Positions 39,963-48,544 of a stretch of DNA of 64,000 bases are shown here, piece by piece (the stretch's first letter is position 1; every line of letters starts with the position of its first letter). The notes below the pieces were generated by a model. That model saw only the letters and a program-made list of their open reading frames with translations, made no database searches and was not told the DNA's origin. A program made the position numbers and the translations under genes. Source of the DNA: Heyndrickxia camelliae (GTDB taxonomy: Bacteria; Bacillota; Bacilli; Bacillales; Bacillaceae_C); contig NZ_PIQO01000015.1 in the NCBI RefSeq assembly GCF_002844575.1, positions 56,093-120,092 on the forward strand, written 5' to 3'.

Positions 39963-40952
39963 ATGAACGAGAAAAGTGAAAGCATGGACCATCAAGGAAT
40001 AGCCGTAAAATCCCCTTTGGTTGAAGTGATAGATTTACAGAAATATTTTAGTGTTGGGGATAAGCAACTTAAGGCAGTTGACCATCTAAACTTTGAAATA
40101 TATCCTGGTGAAACGGTTGGACTTGTTGGCGAATCTGGCTGTGGTAAATCTACAGCCGGAAGAACAATGATTCGATTATATGAGGCTACTGGTGGAGAGG
40201 TTCGCTTTAATGGGAAGAATTTGTTTTCCTTCAATCAAAAAGAATTAATGAAGGTCCGCCGTGAAATTCAAATGATTTTTCAAGATCCCTATGCTTCCTT
40301 AAATCCACGGATGACCGTTGAAGATATTATAGGGGAGCCACTCACAATTCATGGAATTGTAAAAGGAAAACAAAAGCATGATAGAATTGTAGAATTGCTG
40401 GAGTTGGTCGGCTTAAGCCCTGATCATCTGAATCGTTTTCCTCATGAATTCAGCGGAGGGCAAAGACAGCGCATCGGGATTGCAAGGGCGCTTGCGCTAA
40501 ATCCCAAATTCATCGTTTGCGATGAGCCAATTTCAGCTCTGGATGTGTCGATTCAAGCGCAGGTCGTCAATTTATTGAAAGAACTGCAAAAGAAAATGGG
40601 ACTGACTTATTTATTCATCGCACATGATTTAGCGATGGTAAAATATATTTCGGATCGGATTATTGTAATGTATCTAGGGAATATGATGGAGTTAACGGAA
40701 AGTGAAGAATTATATAGTGACCCGCTTCATCCATATACGAAAGCATTGTTGTCTTCCGTCCCAATTCCAAATCCAAGTGTTCATAGAGAACGAATTGTCA
40801 TCTCTGGCGATGTCCCAAGCCCAATTAATCCGCCAAGCGGCTGCGTTTTCCGAACTCGCTGCCCGCATGCAATGGATATATGTGCTGCAGAAAAGCCGAA
40901 ATGGAAAGAAGAGAAGCCAGGACATTTTGTTGCTTGTCATTTATATATATGA
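39963..40952 (+). CDS. oppF: oligopeptide ABC ATPase
   Basis: 329 aa. Walker A GESGCGKSTAGRT, signature FSGGQRQRIGIARAL, Walker B KFIVCDEPISALD, H-loop IAHDLAM, and the C-terminal GCVFRTRCPHAMDIC. AGGAGGGGGGC precedes the ATG; 16 nt after oppD. Terminator follows directly. Confidence 0.93.
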   Translation: MNEKSESMDHQGIAVKSPLVEVIDLQKYFSVGDKQLKAVDHLNFEIYPGETVGLVGESGCGKSTAGRTMIRLYEATGGEVRFNGKNLFSFNQKELMKVRREIQMIFQDPYASLNPRMTVEDIIGEPLTIHGIVKGKQKHDRIVELLELVGLSPDHLNRFPHEFSGGQRQRIGIARALALNPKFIVCDEPISALDVSIQAQVVNLLKELQKKMGLTYLFIAHDLAMVKYISDRIIVMYLGNMMELTESEELYSDPLHPYTKALLSSVPIPNPSVHRERIVISGDVPSPINPPSGCVFRTRCPHAMDICAAEKPKWKEEKPGHFVACHLYI

Positions 40953-40954
40953 AC

Positions 40955-40990
40955 AATCGGGTAGTGGTTCTTGCCCGGTTTATTTTTTTA
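40955..40990 (+). terminator. opp operon terminator
   Basis: AATCGGG / CCCGGTT (one G-T pair) with a 12-nt loop and a T-run of seven after TA. Confidence 0.8.
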
Positions 40991-41308
40991 TGTCATGAAA
41001 AATGTTCTTCGAATTCTTGGAGGGAGACCAGTCGGTGAAGAATCATGCGCGTTTTTCGGGAGGTGAAGACACTGGAACTATCCGGAAGGAATGGTGACTG
41101 TTTGTGTGGGGAAGTTCCCAAAAACTATAACAACAATAAGGAAGTTTGTCCAAATAAAATAATGTTTCCAATTGTTCCAATGCGCTTCGACAATGTGTCC
41201 CCCTTTATAGAGTAGTAAGAAATAATAATTAACATTTTCATAGGGAATTTATATATAAAGATATTCTATGCTACAATGAATTAATATCACTTAATTGGAG
41301 TGTTCCTA
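40991..41308. other. intergenic, no gene called
   Basis: AT-rich right half contains CTATGCTACAAT, a plausible -10 for the SRAP gene. Two overlapping tiny frames near 41000-41097 lack consistent support. Confidence 0.35.
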
Positions 41309-41968
41309 ATGTGCGGTAGATTTAATCTATATTCTAATATCGAAATGTTACTAGAAAGATTTCATCTTACAAATATAGATTGGATAGAGCTATCCCCTCG
41401 ATATAATATTGCACCGAGTCAGGATGTATTAGCAATTGTGCAAGGGGAACATGGCAATAAAGGTGGTTTTTTAAAATGGGGACTTGTACCATCGTGGGCA
41501 AACGACCCGAAGATAGGCTATAAAATGATTAATGTTCGTGCAGAAACGCTAGCTGAAAAGCCGAGCTTTAAAAAGCTCTTATCTAGAAGAAGGTGCATAA
41601 TACCAGCTGATGGATTCTATGAATGGAAAAAAAAGGATGGCGACAAAAAGCCTTATCATATACATTTAAAAAACGGAGAACCATTTGCCTTTGCAGGACT
41701 ATGGGACCGCTGGGAACAAAATGGGGAATTACTGCAAACCTGTACGATTATTACGACCGAAGCTAATTCATTAATGAAAAATATTCATGATCGTATGCCG
41801 GTCATTCTAACAAAGGACACAGAAAAAATATGGCTGGACAGAAGCATCGGAGAAGAGGCAAAAAAGGTACTTACTCCGTATGACTATCGTGAAATGGAGG
41901 CATATCCGATTTCCTCTTTAGTGAACAGTCCCAAGAATGAAGGACAAGCATTGATTAATTCAATTTAG
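41309..41968 (+). CDS. SRAP/HMCES-family abasic-site protein (YedK-like)
   Basis: 219 aa from the ATG at 41309, which puts Cys at position 2 (MCGRFNLYS), the residue that forms the DNA-protein crosslink at abasic sites. Other family marks: MINVRAETLAEKPSF, RRCIIPADGFYEWKKKDG with catalytic Glu, and NIHDRMPVIL with the His. GGAG is 8 nt upstream. Protects abasic sites in single-stranded DNA. Followed 15 nt later by vanZ; no SOS box noticed. Confidence 0.92.
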   Translation: MCGRFNLYSNIEMLLERFHLTNIDWIELSPRYNIAPSQDVLAIVQGEHGNKGGFLKWGLVPSWANDPKIGYKMINVRAETLAEKPSFKKLLSRRRCIIPADGFYEWKKKDGDKKPYHIHLKNGEPFAFAGLWDRWEQNGELLQTCTIITTEANSLMKNIHDRMPVILTKDTEKIWLDRSIGEEAKKVLTPYDYREMEAYPISSLVNSPKNEGQALINSI

Positions 41969-41983
41969 TAATGAGGTTTTAAG

Positions 41984-42400
41984 ATGAGAAAAGAAGTTTT
42001 TTGGTGGATTATCACTATATTATTGTGCGGAATAATCATTTATTTTACCGGAACTCAAGCATCTACCGGTTCTAACACTCAGCATATCATTGAAAAATTA
42101 ACAGGTTTGAGCCCGGAGCAGGCGAGCAATGTAAATTTCATTTTTCGTAAGGCGACCCATTTAACAGCATTTGGACTTTTAGGGATTTGCTTTTTTATGG
42201 CTTTAAGAAAAAAAGCATTCCTTGCTTGGGAAATCACTACGATTTACGCTGCAACGGATGAGTATCACCAATCATTTGTACCTGGAAGAACAGCATCTTA
42301 TAAGGACGTAATCATCGATTCAATTGGCTGTATCATTGCGATTTTTATCGTTAGGTATTTCCTGAGTAAAAATGAAAAAAGAAACAGTGTCGTAGAATAA
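41984..42400 (+). CDS. VanZ-family membrane protein
   Basis: 138 aa, four predicted TMs; VanZ pattern FRKATHLTAFGLLGICFFMAL and DEYHQSFVPGRTASYKDVIIDSIG. VanZ in enterococci gives low teicoplanin resistance, but most chromosomal members have no known role. Probably cotranscribed with the SRAP gene (15-nt gap). Confidence 0.85.
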   Translation: MRKEVFWWIITILLCGIIIYFTGTQASTGSNTQHIIEKLTGLSPEQASNVNFIFRKATHLTAFGLLGICFFMALRKKAFLAWEITTIYAATDEYHQSFVPGRTASYKDVIIDSIGCIIAIFIVRYFLSKNEKRNSVVE

Positions 42401-42417
42401 AGAGTTTGGAATACGAT

Positions 42418-42595
42418 GCGGACATACAATCCGTTATTTTGATTAAGTCCCTTTGTTTCAAGGACTAACGGACACTGGGTTTGCTATTTGTGAAAAACTA
42501 TAAGGAAATCACTGCTTTTTTATAAAATAACGGAACCTTTGTCCGCAAAATGCAGGAAAACTCCTGTTTTGTCACAAATAACGAAACTAGTGTCC
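42418..42595. repeat. four-copy intergenic repeat with paired inverted arms
   Basis: Units GGACA(n)TCCGTTATTTT-like occur at 42418-42440 and 42470-42492 (plus) and inverted at 42524-42546 and 42573-42595. Copies 1 and 3 match at about 18 of 23 bases and copies 2 and 4 at a similar level as inverse pairs. It fills the space between convergent genes. Confidence 0.6.
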
Positions 42596-42613
42596 TCTAA
42601 AGTTCAAATTATT

Positions 42614-43624
42614 CTAAGGGAATAGCCCTGTTAATAAATCTAAAGGTCCACCATGTTTCGTTTCGTGCGTGGATCCAGAATTTACTGCTCCTGCAGGTGG
42701 AGCCTGTTCTTCTACAGTACCAATGTTTTGTTTCGAATCACCGGAAGTAGGGCTATTAGCTCCTGAGTTTTCTTCCTCCGTTGGCTGCAATTTGTCGCTC
42801 TGCTGGTTGTTTTGGCTACCATTTGCTTTATCTTCATTATTAGAAGCTTTCGAATCAGTAGGAGGGTCATTATTTATAGACTGCTTCTTCTTATCCTCAG
42901 AAGCTGTGACATCTTCTTTTTTTTCCGACTTATTTGGAGGTAAGGCTTTATTTATTTTATCTAATGCCTTGCTATCTGATAGTTCCTTACCGCTTTCCTC
43001 TTTTTTAGGTTGTAAAGTCTTATTTAAATCATCCAATGGATGCTGAAGCTTCCCATTCTTGGAATCTTCTAATATCTTTTTGAATAAGTCTGCTTGCTTC
43101 TCTAAATTCTCATCAGAGTCACTCGTCGTATCCACATTTGCTGCTCGCTCTTCCATACTGGCAACTAGAGCGGGGAGAATCGCATCATCTGCTGTTTGCT
43201 TATGAGCAACAAGCCGAACATTTTTCATTCCGAGTTCACCAAGTTGATTGGGGAGATAAATTCCTCCAAACTCTACCTTCGTCACATCAACCGCCATATT
43301 TGATAACTCTACAGGTCCCGTAGATTTAAATTGAATGGTGACTGGGCCATTTGGTGTATTTAATTCTTTCGTGATGGTAAGACCATAAATGGTTGCCTTT
43401 TGGAAAGTCAGCCTCAACATGAGCTTGTTTTTCTGAGTAGTAGTTTCACTATTCCTAATGAGTGGGATCCCCATCACACCTTCCACTCTGTCCGCTTCAA
43501 TGACAAAGCCATTCATAGACAAAGAAGAATCTGCATGAGATTTGTGAGGGGATATTGCAGCACCTATGATAAGGATGGTTATCATGATTATGATAATAGT
43601 TTTTTTGATCAAGATTATCACCAT
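42614..43624 (-). CDS. secreted protein with DUF6230-like N-terminus and acidic tail
   Basis: 336 aa. N-terminal hydrophobic export signal (TIIIIMITILIIGAAISPHKSHA), a globular part to about 150 with strands SLSMNGFVIEADRVEGVMGI and ATIYGLTITKEL recalling the partner DUF6230 protein, then about 160 residues of low-complexity Lys/Glu/Ser/Asn/Pro sequence (KKEESGKELSDSKALDKINK region) ending GGPLDLLTGLFP. Start is uncertain; RBS is weak. Third gene after DUF6230 and DUF6114, 30 nt from the latter. Confidence 0.65.
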   Translation of the reverse strand: MVIILIKKTIIIIMITILIIGAAISPHKSHADSSLSMNGFVIEADRVEGVMGIPLIRNSETTTQKNKLMLRLTFQKATIYGLTITKELNTPNGPVTIQFKSTGPVELSNMAVDVTKVEFGGIYLPNQLGELGMKNVRLVAHKQTADDAILPALVASMEERAANVDTTSDSDENLEKQADLFKKILEDSKNGKLQHPLDDLNKTLQPKKEESGKELSDSKALDKINKALPPNKSEKKEDVTASEDKKKQSINNDPPTDSKASNNEDKANGSQNNQQSDKLQPTEEENSGANSPTSGDSKQNIGTVEEQAPPAGAVNSGSTHETKHGGPLDLLTGLFP

Positions 43625-43654
43625 TTTCTAATTTTCACTGTAGGTGTATACTGT

Positions 43655-44095
43655 TCATTCTTGCGTGATTCTTTCAGATAAAACGGAACTTGCAGCGACC
43701 TCCGCTTTTGTAAGGTTCCCCATTTGGTTATTGGGCTGGATGACTTCGTATTTCCAAGCGATGGATAAGGAACCACCTACTATACCAAGAATGGTGCCAA
43801 TCAAAAATCCTCCAAGGGCACCCATTATAGAAAGAACAGATAAAAAGATCGTTACTATTCCGAAGACAACATTAAATCTTGGATAAAAGTAACCAAGAAT
43901 ACCTATAAGGATAATAAGTCCGCCGAAGATAAGACCAATAACAACTATGTTTCCGGGAGCAAAAGCGATATGCAGCAGCTGTATTGGAATATATAAAATA
44001 ATGATGCCAGCAAGGAGCGACAAGGTCGCTCCCCAAAATGGGCGGCTCATTCTCCAATGTTTAAATTTACTCTTCTTTGAAATGTCGGGATTCAT
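43655..44095 (-). CDS. DUF6114 membrane protein
   Basis: 146 aa from the ATG at 44095 (AAGGAG 9 nt upstream). HWRMSRPFWGATLSLLAGIIIL and the Gly-rich GGFLIGTILGIVGGSLSIAW match the DUF6114 pattern; four TMs. Cytoplasmic basic N-terminus. The pair DUF6230-DUF6114 is best known to me from actinobacteria. Function not established; a membrane partner for the exported proteins beside it is the simplest inference. Confidence 0.7.
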   Translation of the reverse strand: MNPDISKKSKFKHWRMSRPFWGATLSLLAGIIILYIPIQLLHIAFAPGNIVVIGLIFGGLIILIGILGYFYPRFNVVFGIVTIFLSVLSIMGALGGFLIGTILGIVGGSLSIAWKYEVIQPNNQMGNLTKAEVAASSVLSERITQE

Positions 44096-44127
44096 GTAAT
44101 TCAACTCCTTGAAGAAAAGCCATATAC

Positions 44128-44730
44128 TTATTTTTTAATAAACTCTACTTTCATGCCTGGTAATGTAACTGCTTGTTGGAATAGGTAATTTGTGTCCAAA
44201 CTGCCATTTGTAATGGTTACTGTATCCGCACCTTGCGTAAACGCCTTGCTTACCGCTTGTGGATCACTATAATTTACATAGTTTTCGCTAATATCCATAT
44301 TTGTAAATTTGGCATCGCCCTGAATTAACGCGGCCTTTTGAATTAATCCTTGAATCTTAACAGGCGAATTTTTTCCGGCTGTTATTCTCACCTCATATTT
44401 TCCTAATATAGGGATCGTAACATCTCTTGAAATTACAAGGTTATTAATTTCAACGTTTTTAATATCGTTAACAAAGACGGGTGTTACTTTCTCCTTATCT
44501 CCTGTTTTAGGGTCGCCGTAAAGACCTCCATATAATTTAAATCCATGGCCAACCATTTTATCGAAGGAAACATTAAACTTTCCAATCCCCCCGATAGGAG
44601 TTGCATAAGCAACACCAGTTATGCCAAACACTGCAAACAATCCTCCTAACATTAAAAAACCACATAAAAGTGCACTGAAAAACAATTTCTTTGACGTCTT
44701 CCCCTGGATCATCACAACGCCTTCATTCAT
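44128..44730 (-). CDS. DUF6230 family exported protein
   Basis: 200 aa from the ATG at 44730 (GGGAGGGG 8 nt upstream). One N-terminal TM or signal (FFSALLCGFLMLGGLFAVFGITGVAYA), then IGKFNVSFDKMVGHGFKLYGG, VKIQGLIQKAALIQGDAKF and TNMDISENYVNYSDPQAV, the DUF6230 pattern. The extracellular domain is rich in beta strands. First gene of the three-gene unit, divergent from a LuxR-type regulator. Confidence 0.72.
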   Translation of the reverse strand: MNEGVVMIQGKTSKKLFFSALLCGFLMLGGLFAVFGITGVAYATPIGGIGKFNVSFDKMVGHGFKLYGGLYGDPKTGDKEKVTPVFVNDIKNVEINNLVISRDVTIPILGKYEVRITAGKNSPVKIQGLIQKAALIQGDAKFTNMDISENYVNYSDPQAVSKAFTQGADTVTITNGSLDTNYLFQQAVTLPGMKVEFIKK

Positions 44731-44802
44731 CTTAAACCCCTCCCTTTTCTCTTTGTCAAAAAGTGAAAATAGCGATAAGTTCTGTACCCTCCACATCACC
44801 TC

Positions 44803-44816
44803 CGGAAACGCTTACA
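44803..44816 (-). promoter_or_regulatory. weak cre-like sequence
   Basis: TGTAAGCGTTTCCG on the minus strand has the cre core but two or three mismatches at its end. Confidence 0.35.
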
Positions 44817-44862
44817 AAAATCCTTTGTTTTCAATTCTATTCGAAAAAGTCTGATAATTGTA

Positions 44863-44880
44863 TTCCTACTAATGTAGGAA
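44863..44880. promoter_or_regulatory. inverted repeat, candidate LuxR-type operator
   Basis: TTCCTAC-TAAT-GTAGGAA, perfect 7-bp arms, between the divergent genes; CCCCTACAATTG follows 16 bp later as a possible half site. Confidence 0.45.
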
Positions 44881-45063
44881 AATGGGAAGAGTACCCCTAC
44901 AATTGTCGTGTATGTAATTTAGCGAAAAATGGCGTTTATGCAGGTTTTTGACGAAAGAAAAGTAGTTTACCCTTCTAGAATTGGTGGTACTATGGTGGAA
45001 ATAGGGCTTGATTATTTCATTTGAAAAAGTTCGAATTTTATCCAATGGGAATGGGGGATCTCT

Positions 45064-46587
45064 ATGTCTCTGTCATTAAACACCCATATGAAGACTGTTC
45101 TAAAAAATGGTGTGGAGCTTCTATACGATCATAAAGACTCAATCATGGCGGAGTGGAAGGATATTTTGGAGTATATGAAAAACGCGAATAAGAAATCGGC
45201 AGAGGCCTTCGAATTTGCATTTCATTTTTTTGAGCACTTTTTGCAGAACGAAAATCTTCAAACGGATACATTGCTAATGGATATTAGTTCTGAATGGTAT
45301 CGACAATTTCAAAGACCCCCTGAACCGAATATGTTAATTTTTATTTTGACCCTGCTGGAAAATGCCGTTCATAAGGTCATTAAGGCCAATACGACACGTT
45401 CTTTTCATTTACATCCAGCTGTACAATTTCTTTTTTCAAAAATATGCGAAGAAATGCTGTCTATTTCGAGAAAAAGACAATTTCATATTGATATCCTTTG
45501 TCATCAACTCGTGCAATCAAAACAGCTTCATATCGAGTGGGTTGCACGCATAGGCCATGTTGAGAATGGCTACCGATTCAAAAAAATTATTGGTATCCCG
45601 GAGGATGCTATTCAAAATAATTTATATGAAGTCATAAAACCATCATGGTTTCTGTTAACGGAATCGCTTCTGCAATTAACAGGAAGTCAGGATAACCGTG
45701 ATGTTTTTCCAATCCCATGGAAAGGTGAAACATTATTATTTTGCACTAAGAATCAAAATGTTACTTCCATAGCCCCTTTTTTAACCTATGCGATGCACTT
45801 ACTGCAAATAGAAGAAGGAAAAAGACAAGAACAATGGGGAAGTCAATGGAAGGATGCTGTTATTCTATTTAATGAATGGATTATGAAGTCTCATAACTTA
45901 GAGGAGGCTATTCAAAATATTGCCTACGGATATGCACAGTATCTTCCTTTTGAAAGATGTGCGTTATTTAAGTATTCTAATGAGGATGAAACAGGGTTAG
46001 GTCTGTTCGGATACCATTTTAATAATGAAGATATCCGAAATATAAAAGAACATGTTGATAACATCCCATCCTTATATAAAAGTATTACGAAGCTGAATCC
46101 GCAAAATGAGGCGCTGAAAAATTTCCAGCCTATTTATATTTCCAATGCATCGAAGGAATTTCCTTCTCGTTATGTTCAGCATTTTCAACTGGAGTCTGTT
46201 GTGGTAGCTCCAATCTATGTGCCGTCTGAAGGGGAATTAATCGCTGCAGCTATCTTAGACCAAGGCCCCGGCAAGCATTTTCAAGTAGACAGTAATACTT
46301 TCACAGCCCTTCTTAAATTCGGTCAAAGTGCGGGGGAATTATTAATGAAATTTTCTGGGGCCAATAAGTGGATTGGATTGGATTCTGGACTCGTGTCTCT
46401 ATCTTCACGGGAGATTGATGTTTTAGAGCTGCTAGCAGAGGGTGCTTCGACAACAGAAGCGGCAGAGAAGCTTCATTTAAGTGAATATACCGTCCGAGAT
46501 TATATATCAAATATAATGAAACGACTTCATGCGAAAAATAGAACCGAGGCCGCAGTAAAAGCCATTCGCTATGGAATAATTAAATAA
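45064..46587 (+). CDS. LuxR-type regulator with GAF-like sensor domain
   Basis: 507 aa. C-terminal LuxR HTH (445-507: LSSREIDVLELLAEGASTTEAAEKLHLSE...YISNIMKRLHAKNR). Residues about 285-435 look like a GAF domain (IQNIAYGYAQYLPFERCALFKY, VVVAPIYVPSEGELIAAAIL). The N-terminal 280 residues are helical with no recognised domain. No receiver or ATPase, so ligand-sensing is likely through the GAF part. Divergent from the DUF6230 cluster, its probable target. GGGGGATCTCT precedes the ATG. Confidence 0.82.
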   Translation: MSLSLNTHMKTVLKNGVELLYDHKDSIMAEWKDILEYMKNANKKSAEAFEFAFHFFEHFLQNENLQTDTLLMDISSEWYRQFQRPPEPNMLIFILTLLENAVHKVIKANTTRSFHLHPAVQFLFSKICEEMLSISRKRQFHIDILCHQLVQSKQLHIEWVARIGHVENGYRFKKIIGIPEDAIQNNLYEVIKPSWFLLTESLLQLTGSQDNRDVFPIPWKGETLLFCTKNQNVTSIAPFLTYAMHLLQIEEGKRQEQWGSQWKDAVILFNEWIMKSHNLEEAIQNIAYGYAQYLPFERCALFKYSNEDETGLGLFGYHFNNEDIRNIKEHVDNIPSLYKSITKLNPQNEALKNFQPIYISNASKEFPSRYVQHFQLESVVVAPIYVPSEGELIAAAILDQGPGKHFQVDSNTFTALLKFGQSAGELLMKFSGANKWIGLDSGLVSLSSREIDVLELLAEGASTTEAAEKLHLSEYTVRDYISNIMKRLHAKNRTEAAVKAIRYGIIK

Positions 46588-46691
46588 AGTTAAAATGAAA
46601 AGGTTTTCATCTGGAAAGTCTTTTTTTTTTATTTTAGGGTGTCCATTTTTATCCCAGAAGCCTATATAAAAGGTGAAGGGAGGTGATACAA

Positions 46692-46910
46692 ATGGCAGAA
46701 ACACTATTGAAGGAATCCAAGCTTAAATTGGTCTTTGATAATGGAGTGGATGGTGAAGGAAAGCAATTGTTTAAAAGTAAGACTTTCAGCAATATCCGTC
46801 TAGATTCTACTCCTGATGAGTTGCAAAGCGCGGCACAGGCTATTGCATCTTTATCACAAAAGGCGCTTTATGGAGTGGAACGTAATGACAGCTCAGATGT
46901 TCAGCCGTAG
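46692..46910 (+). CDS. DUF1659 protein
   Basis: 72 aa from the ATG at 46692 (GGGAGGTG 6 nt upstream). Pattern SKLKLVFDNGVDGEGKQLF, KSKTFSNIRLDSTPDEL, AAQAIASLSQKAL is DUF1659. In Bacillus it is usually found with DUF2922 and YvrJ, as here. Function unknown. Confidence 0.85.
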   Translation: MAETLLKESKLKLVFDNGVDGEGKQLFKSKTFSNIRLDSTPDELQSAAQAIASLSQKALYGVERNDSSDVQP

Positions 46911-46955
46911 TGAGTGTTAATGCTGTTGATCACTAGTAGAAAGGGAGGTGGAAAA

Positions 46956-47174
46956 ATGAAGACACTCGAATTACAATTTGTCACAGCCAATAATAAAACG
47001 GCTACGATTTCTATTGATGACCCAATTGAACCTGTGGATGTAGCAAAGGTGAAGTCAGCGATGGAGCAGATCATCGCATCTAATATCTTTCATAATGCCA
47101 GCGGCTATGCGTATACAGAAATGAAAGGTGCTAGGTTAGTTGATCATAATGTTACAGAATATACGATTGAATAA
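46956..47174 (+). CDS. DUF2922 protein
   Basis: 72 aa from the ATG at 46956 (AAAGGGAGGTG upstream). MKTLELQFVTANNKTATISIDDP and the C-terminal KGARLVDHNVTEYTIE are the DUF2922 pattern. Second gene of the DUF1659-DUF2922-YvrJ set, 45 nt after the first. Confidence 0.85.
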   Translation: MKTLELQFVTANNKTATISIDDPIEPVDVAKVKSAMEQIIASNIFHNASGYAYTEMKGARLVDHNVTEYTIE

Positions 47175-47272
47175 TGTCGGAAATGGAAGGCCTAGTTCGA
47201 TTTGGACTGGCCTTTCGCTATTTAAAAAGCTTAGTTCCGTGCCGATTCTCTTAAGAAAGGAGGGGAATTGAG

Positions 47273-47416
47273 TTGGACAATATCATGTCCTTCATCAATG
47301 AGGTTGGCTTTCCAATTGTTGTTACACTGTATCTTTTGTATCGTATAGAGACCAAACTGGAGGCAGTGATACAATCAATCCAAAGTCTGCCTGATCGTTT
47401 GAAGAACAGCGATTAA
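47273..47416 (+). CDS. yvrJ: YvrJ family small membrane protein
   Basis: 47 aa starting at TTG with AGGAGGGGAA 6 nt upstream; too short for most gene finders. DNIMSFINEVGFPIVVTLYL then LYRIETKLEAVIQSIQSL is the YvrJ pattern: one membrane span and an amphipathic tail. Completes the trio with DUF1659 and DUF2922. Confidence 0.85.
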   Translation: MDNIMSFINEVGFPIVVTLYLLYRIETKLEAVIQSIQSLPDRLKNSD

Positions 47417-47421
47417 ACAAT

Positions 47422-47455
47422 GGATTGAAGGGGAAGTTTGCCCTTCAATCCTTTA
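47422..47455 (+). terminator. terminator after yvrJ
   Basis: GGATTGAAGGG / CCCTTCAATCC, 11-bp perfect stem, 8-nt loop, TTT. Confidence 0.85.
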
Positions 47456-47527
47456 TGATTGTTTGTCACAAGCATGTGAAATCGATTACACTCATAATAT
47501 AATACTTTTATGAATAGAGGTGTCTTC

Positions 47528-48430
47528 ATGTCGCCAATATGGGATCCGCAAGAGGTTGTCACAGAATCACTAGCAAATCGATTAATAGAGGAGCAATTCC
47601 CGCAGCTTAAACCAGTAAAGGCGGATGTAATCGGAGAAGGCTTTGATAATACTGTTTTTCAGGTAAATAATGAATATATTTTTCGATTTCCACGCCGGCA
47701 AGTTGCTGCGCAATTATTAGAAACAGAAAATACAATTTTACCTAAATTGGCAGACAAGCTTCCTATCCCTATTCCAAAACCTACTTTTATAGGAGTTGCA
47801 GGTGAAAGGTATCCATGGCCGTTTACGGGATATCCTATCGTGAAAGGTACAACGCCTGGATTACTGCCAGCTCCAAAAAGAATGCAGTCAGTGGAAGAAT
47901 TAGCGCAGTTTTTAAAGACCTTGCATCGTTTTCCTGTAAGGGATGCCTTACAGTTAAAGGTACCTTATGATGAATTGAAGCGGCTCGATATTAAAAGCCG
48001 CAAACCGAAATTAATGGAAAATCTAGATGTTGCTGCAGAGTTAGGTCTATATACCTCTCAAAAGGAACTTATCCCATTTATTGAATCTCTTCCCCCGGAC
48101 AAAACAATAACAGAATTAGCATTAGTCCATGGGGATCTTCATCCGAGAAACATGCTGGTCGATAGGAAAGGGAAAGTTTCCGGCATTATTGACTGGGGAG
48201 ATACCCATATTGGAAACCCTGCCATTGACTTGTCTATCGTTTATACGTTTATTCCTCCCGAAGGACGAGCATTATTCTATAGCATTTACGGAAGTGTGGA
48301 TACACAAACGGAAAATCTAGCAAAATTCAAAGCAATCTACACAACAACCCTGCTCCTACTATATGCACATGATAACTCCAACCATCAACTAATAGAAGAA
48401 TGCCAAGAAATTCTTCGACAAGTCCTCTGA
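47528..48430 (+). CDS. APH-family phosphotransferase
   Basis: 300 aa from the ATG at 47528 (AGAGGTG 5 nt upstream). Protein-kinase-like APH fold: VIGEGFDNTVFQVNNEYIFRFPR (nucleotide loop), catalytic ALVHGDLHPRNMLVD and metal-binding GIIDWGDTHIGNPAIDLS. Could phosphorylate an aminoglycoside, macrolide or small metabolite such as a sugar alcohol; sequence alone does not decide and a resistance label is not justified. Confidence 0.85.
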   Translation: MSPIWDPQEVVTESLANRLIEEQFPQLKPVKADVIGEGFDNTVFQVNNEYIFRFPRRQVAAQLLETENTILPKLADKLPIPIPKPTFIGVAGERYPWPFTGYPIVKGTTPGLLPAPKRMQSVEELAQFLKTLHRFPVRDALQLKVPYDELKRLDIKSRKPKLMENLDVAAELGLYTSQKELIPFIESLPPDKTITELALVHGDLHPRNMLVDRKGKVSGIIDWGDTHIGNPAIDLSIVYTFIPPEGRALFYSIYGSVDTQTENLAKFKAIYTTTLLLLYAHDNSNHQLIEECQEILRQVL

Positions 48431-48544
48431 AAGTAAGCGGAATTTGTCGAAAAATAAACCTGTGTGATATTAGGTAAAAAGTCACGAAAAGTTGTAAGAG
48501 TAATTTTAATCAAATCCTGTTATACAGGTGGAGAAGGACACAAA

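Larger units (their letters stand above)
44731..45063. other. divergent promoter region of the DUF6230 and LuxR genes
   Basis: 333 bp without a gene. Holds a weak cre-like sequence (44803-44816) and a dyad (44863-44880). Confidence 0.4.

Noticed and set aside
41035..41097. 20-codon GTG frame after the opp operon
   Set aside because: Weak RBS context and an overlapping competing frame; no terminator or conservation argument.
41984..42400. Reading vanZ as part of a glycopeptide resistance cluster
   Set aside because: No vanA, vanH, vanX, vanR or vanS genes nearby; solitary VanZ domains are common in Bacillus.
47528..48430. Reading the APH-fold protein as an aminoglycoside resistance gene
   Set aside because: The kinase motifs are shared by many metabolite kinases; nothing specific to a resistance subfamily could be seen.
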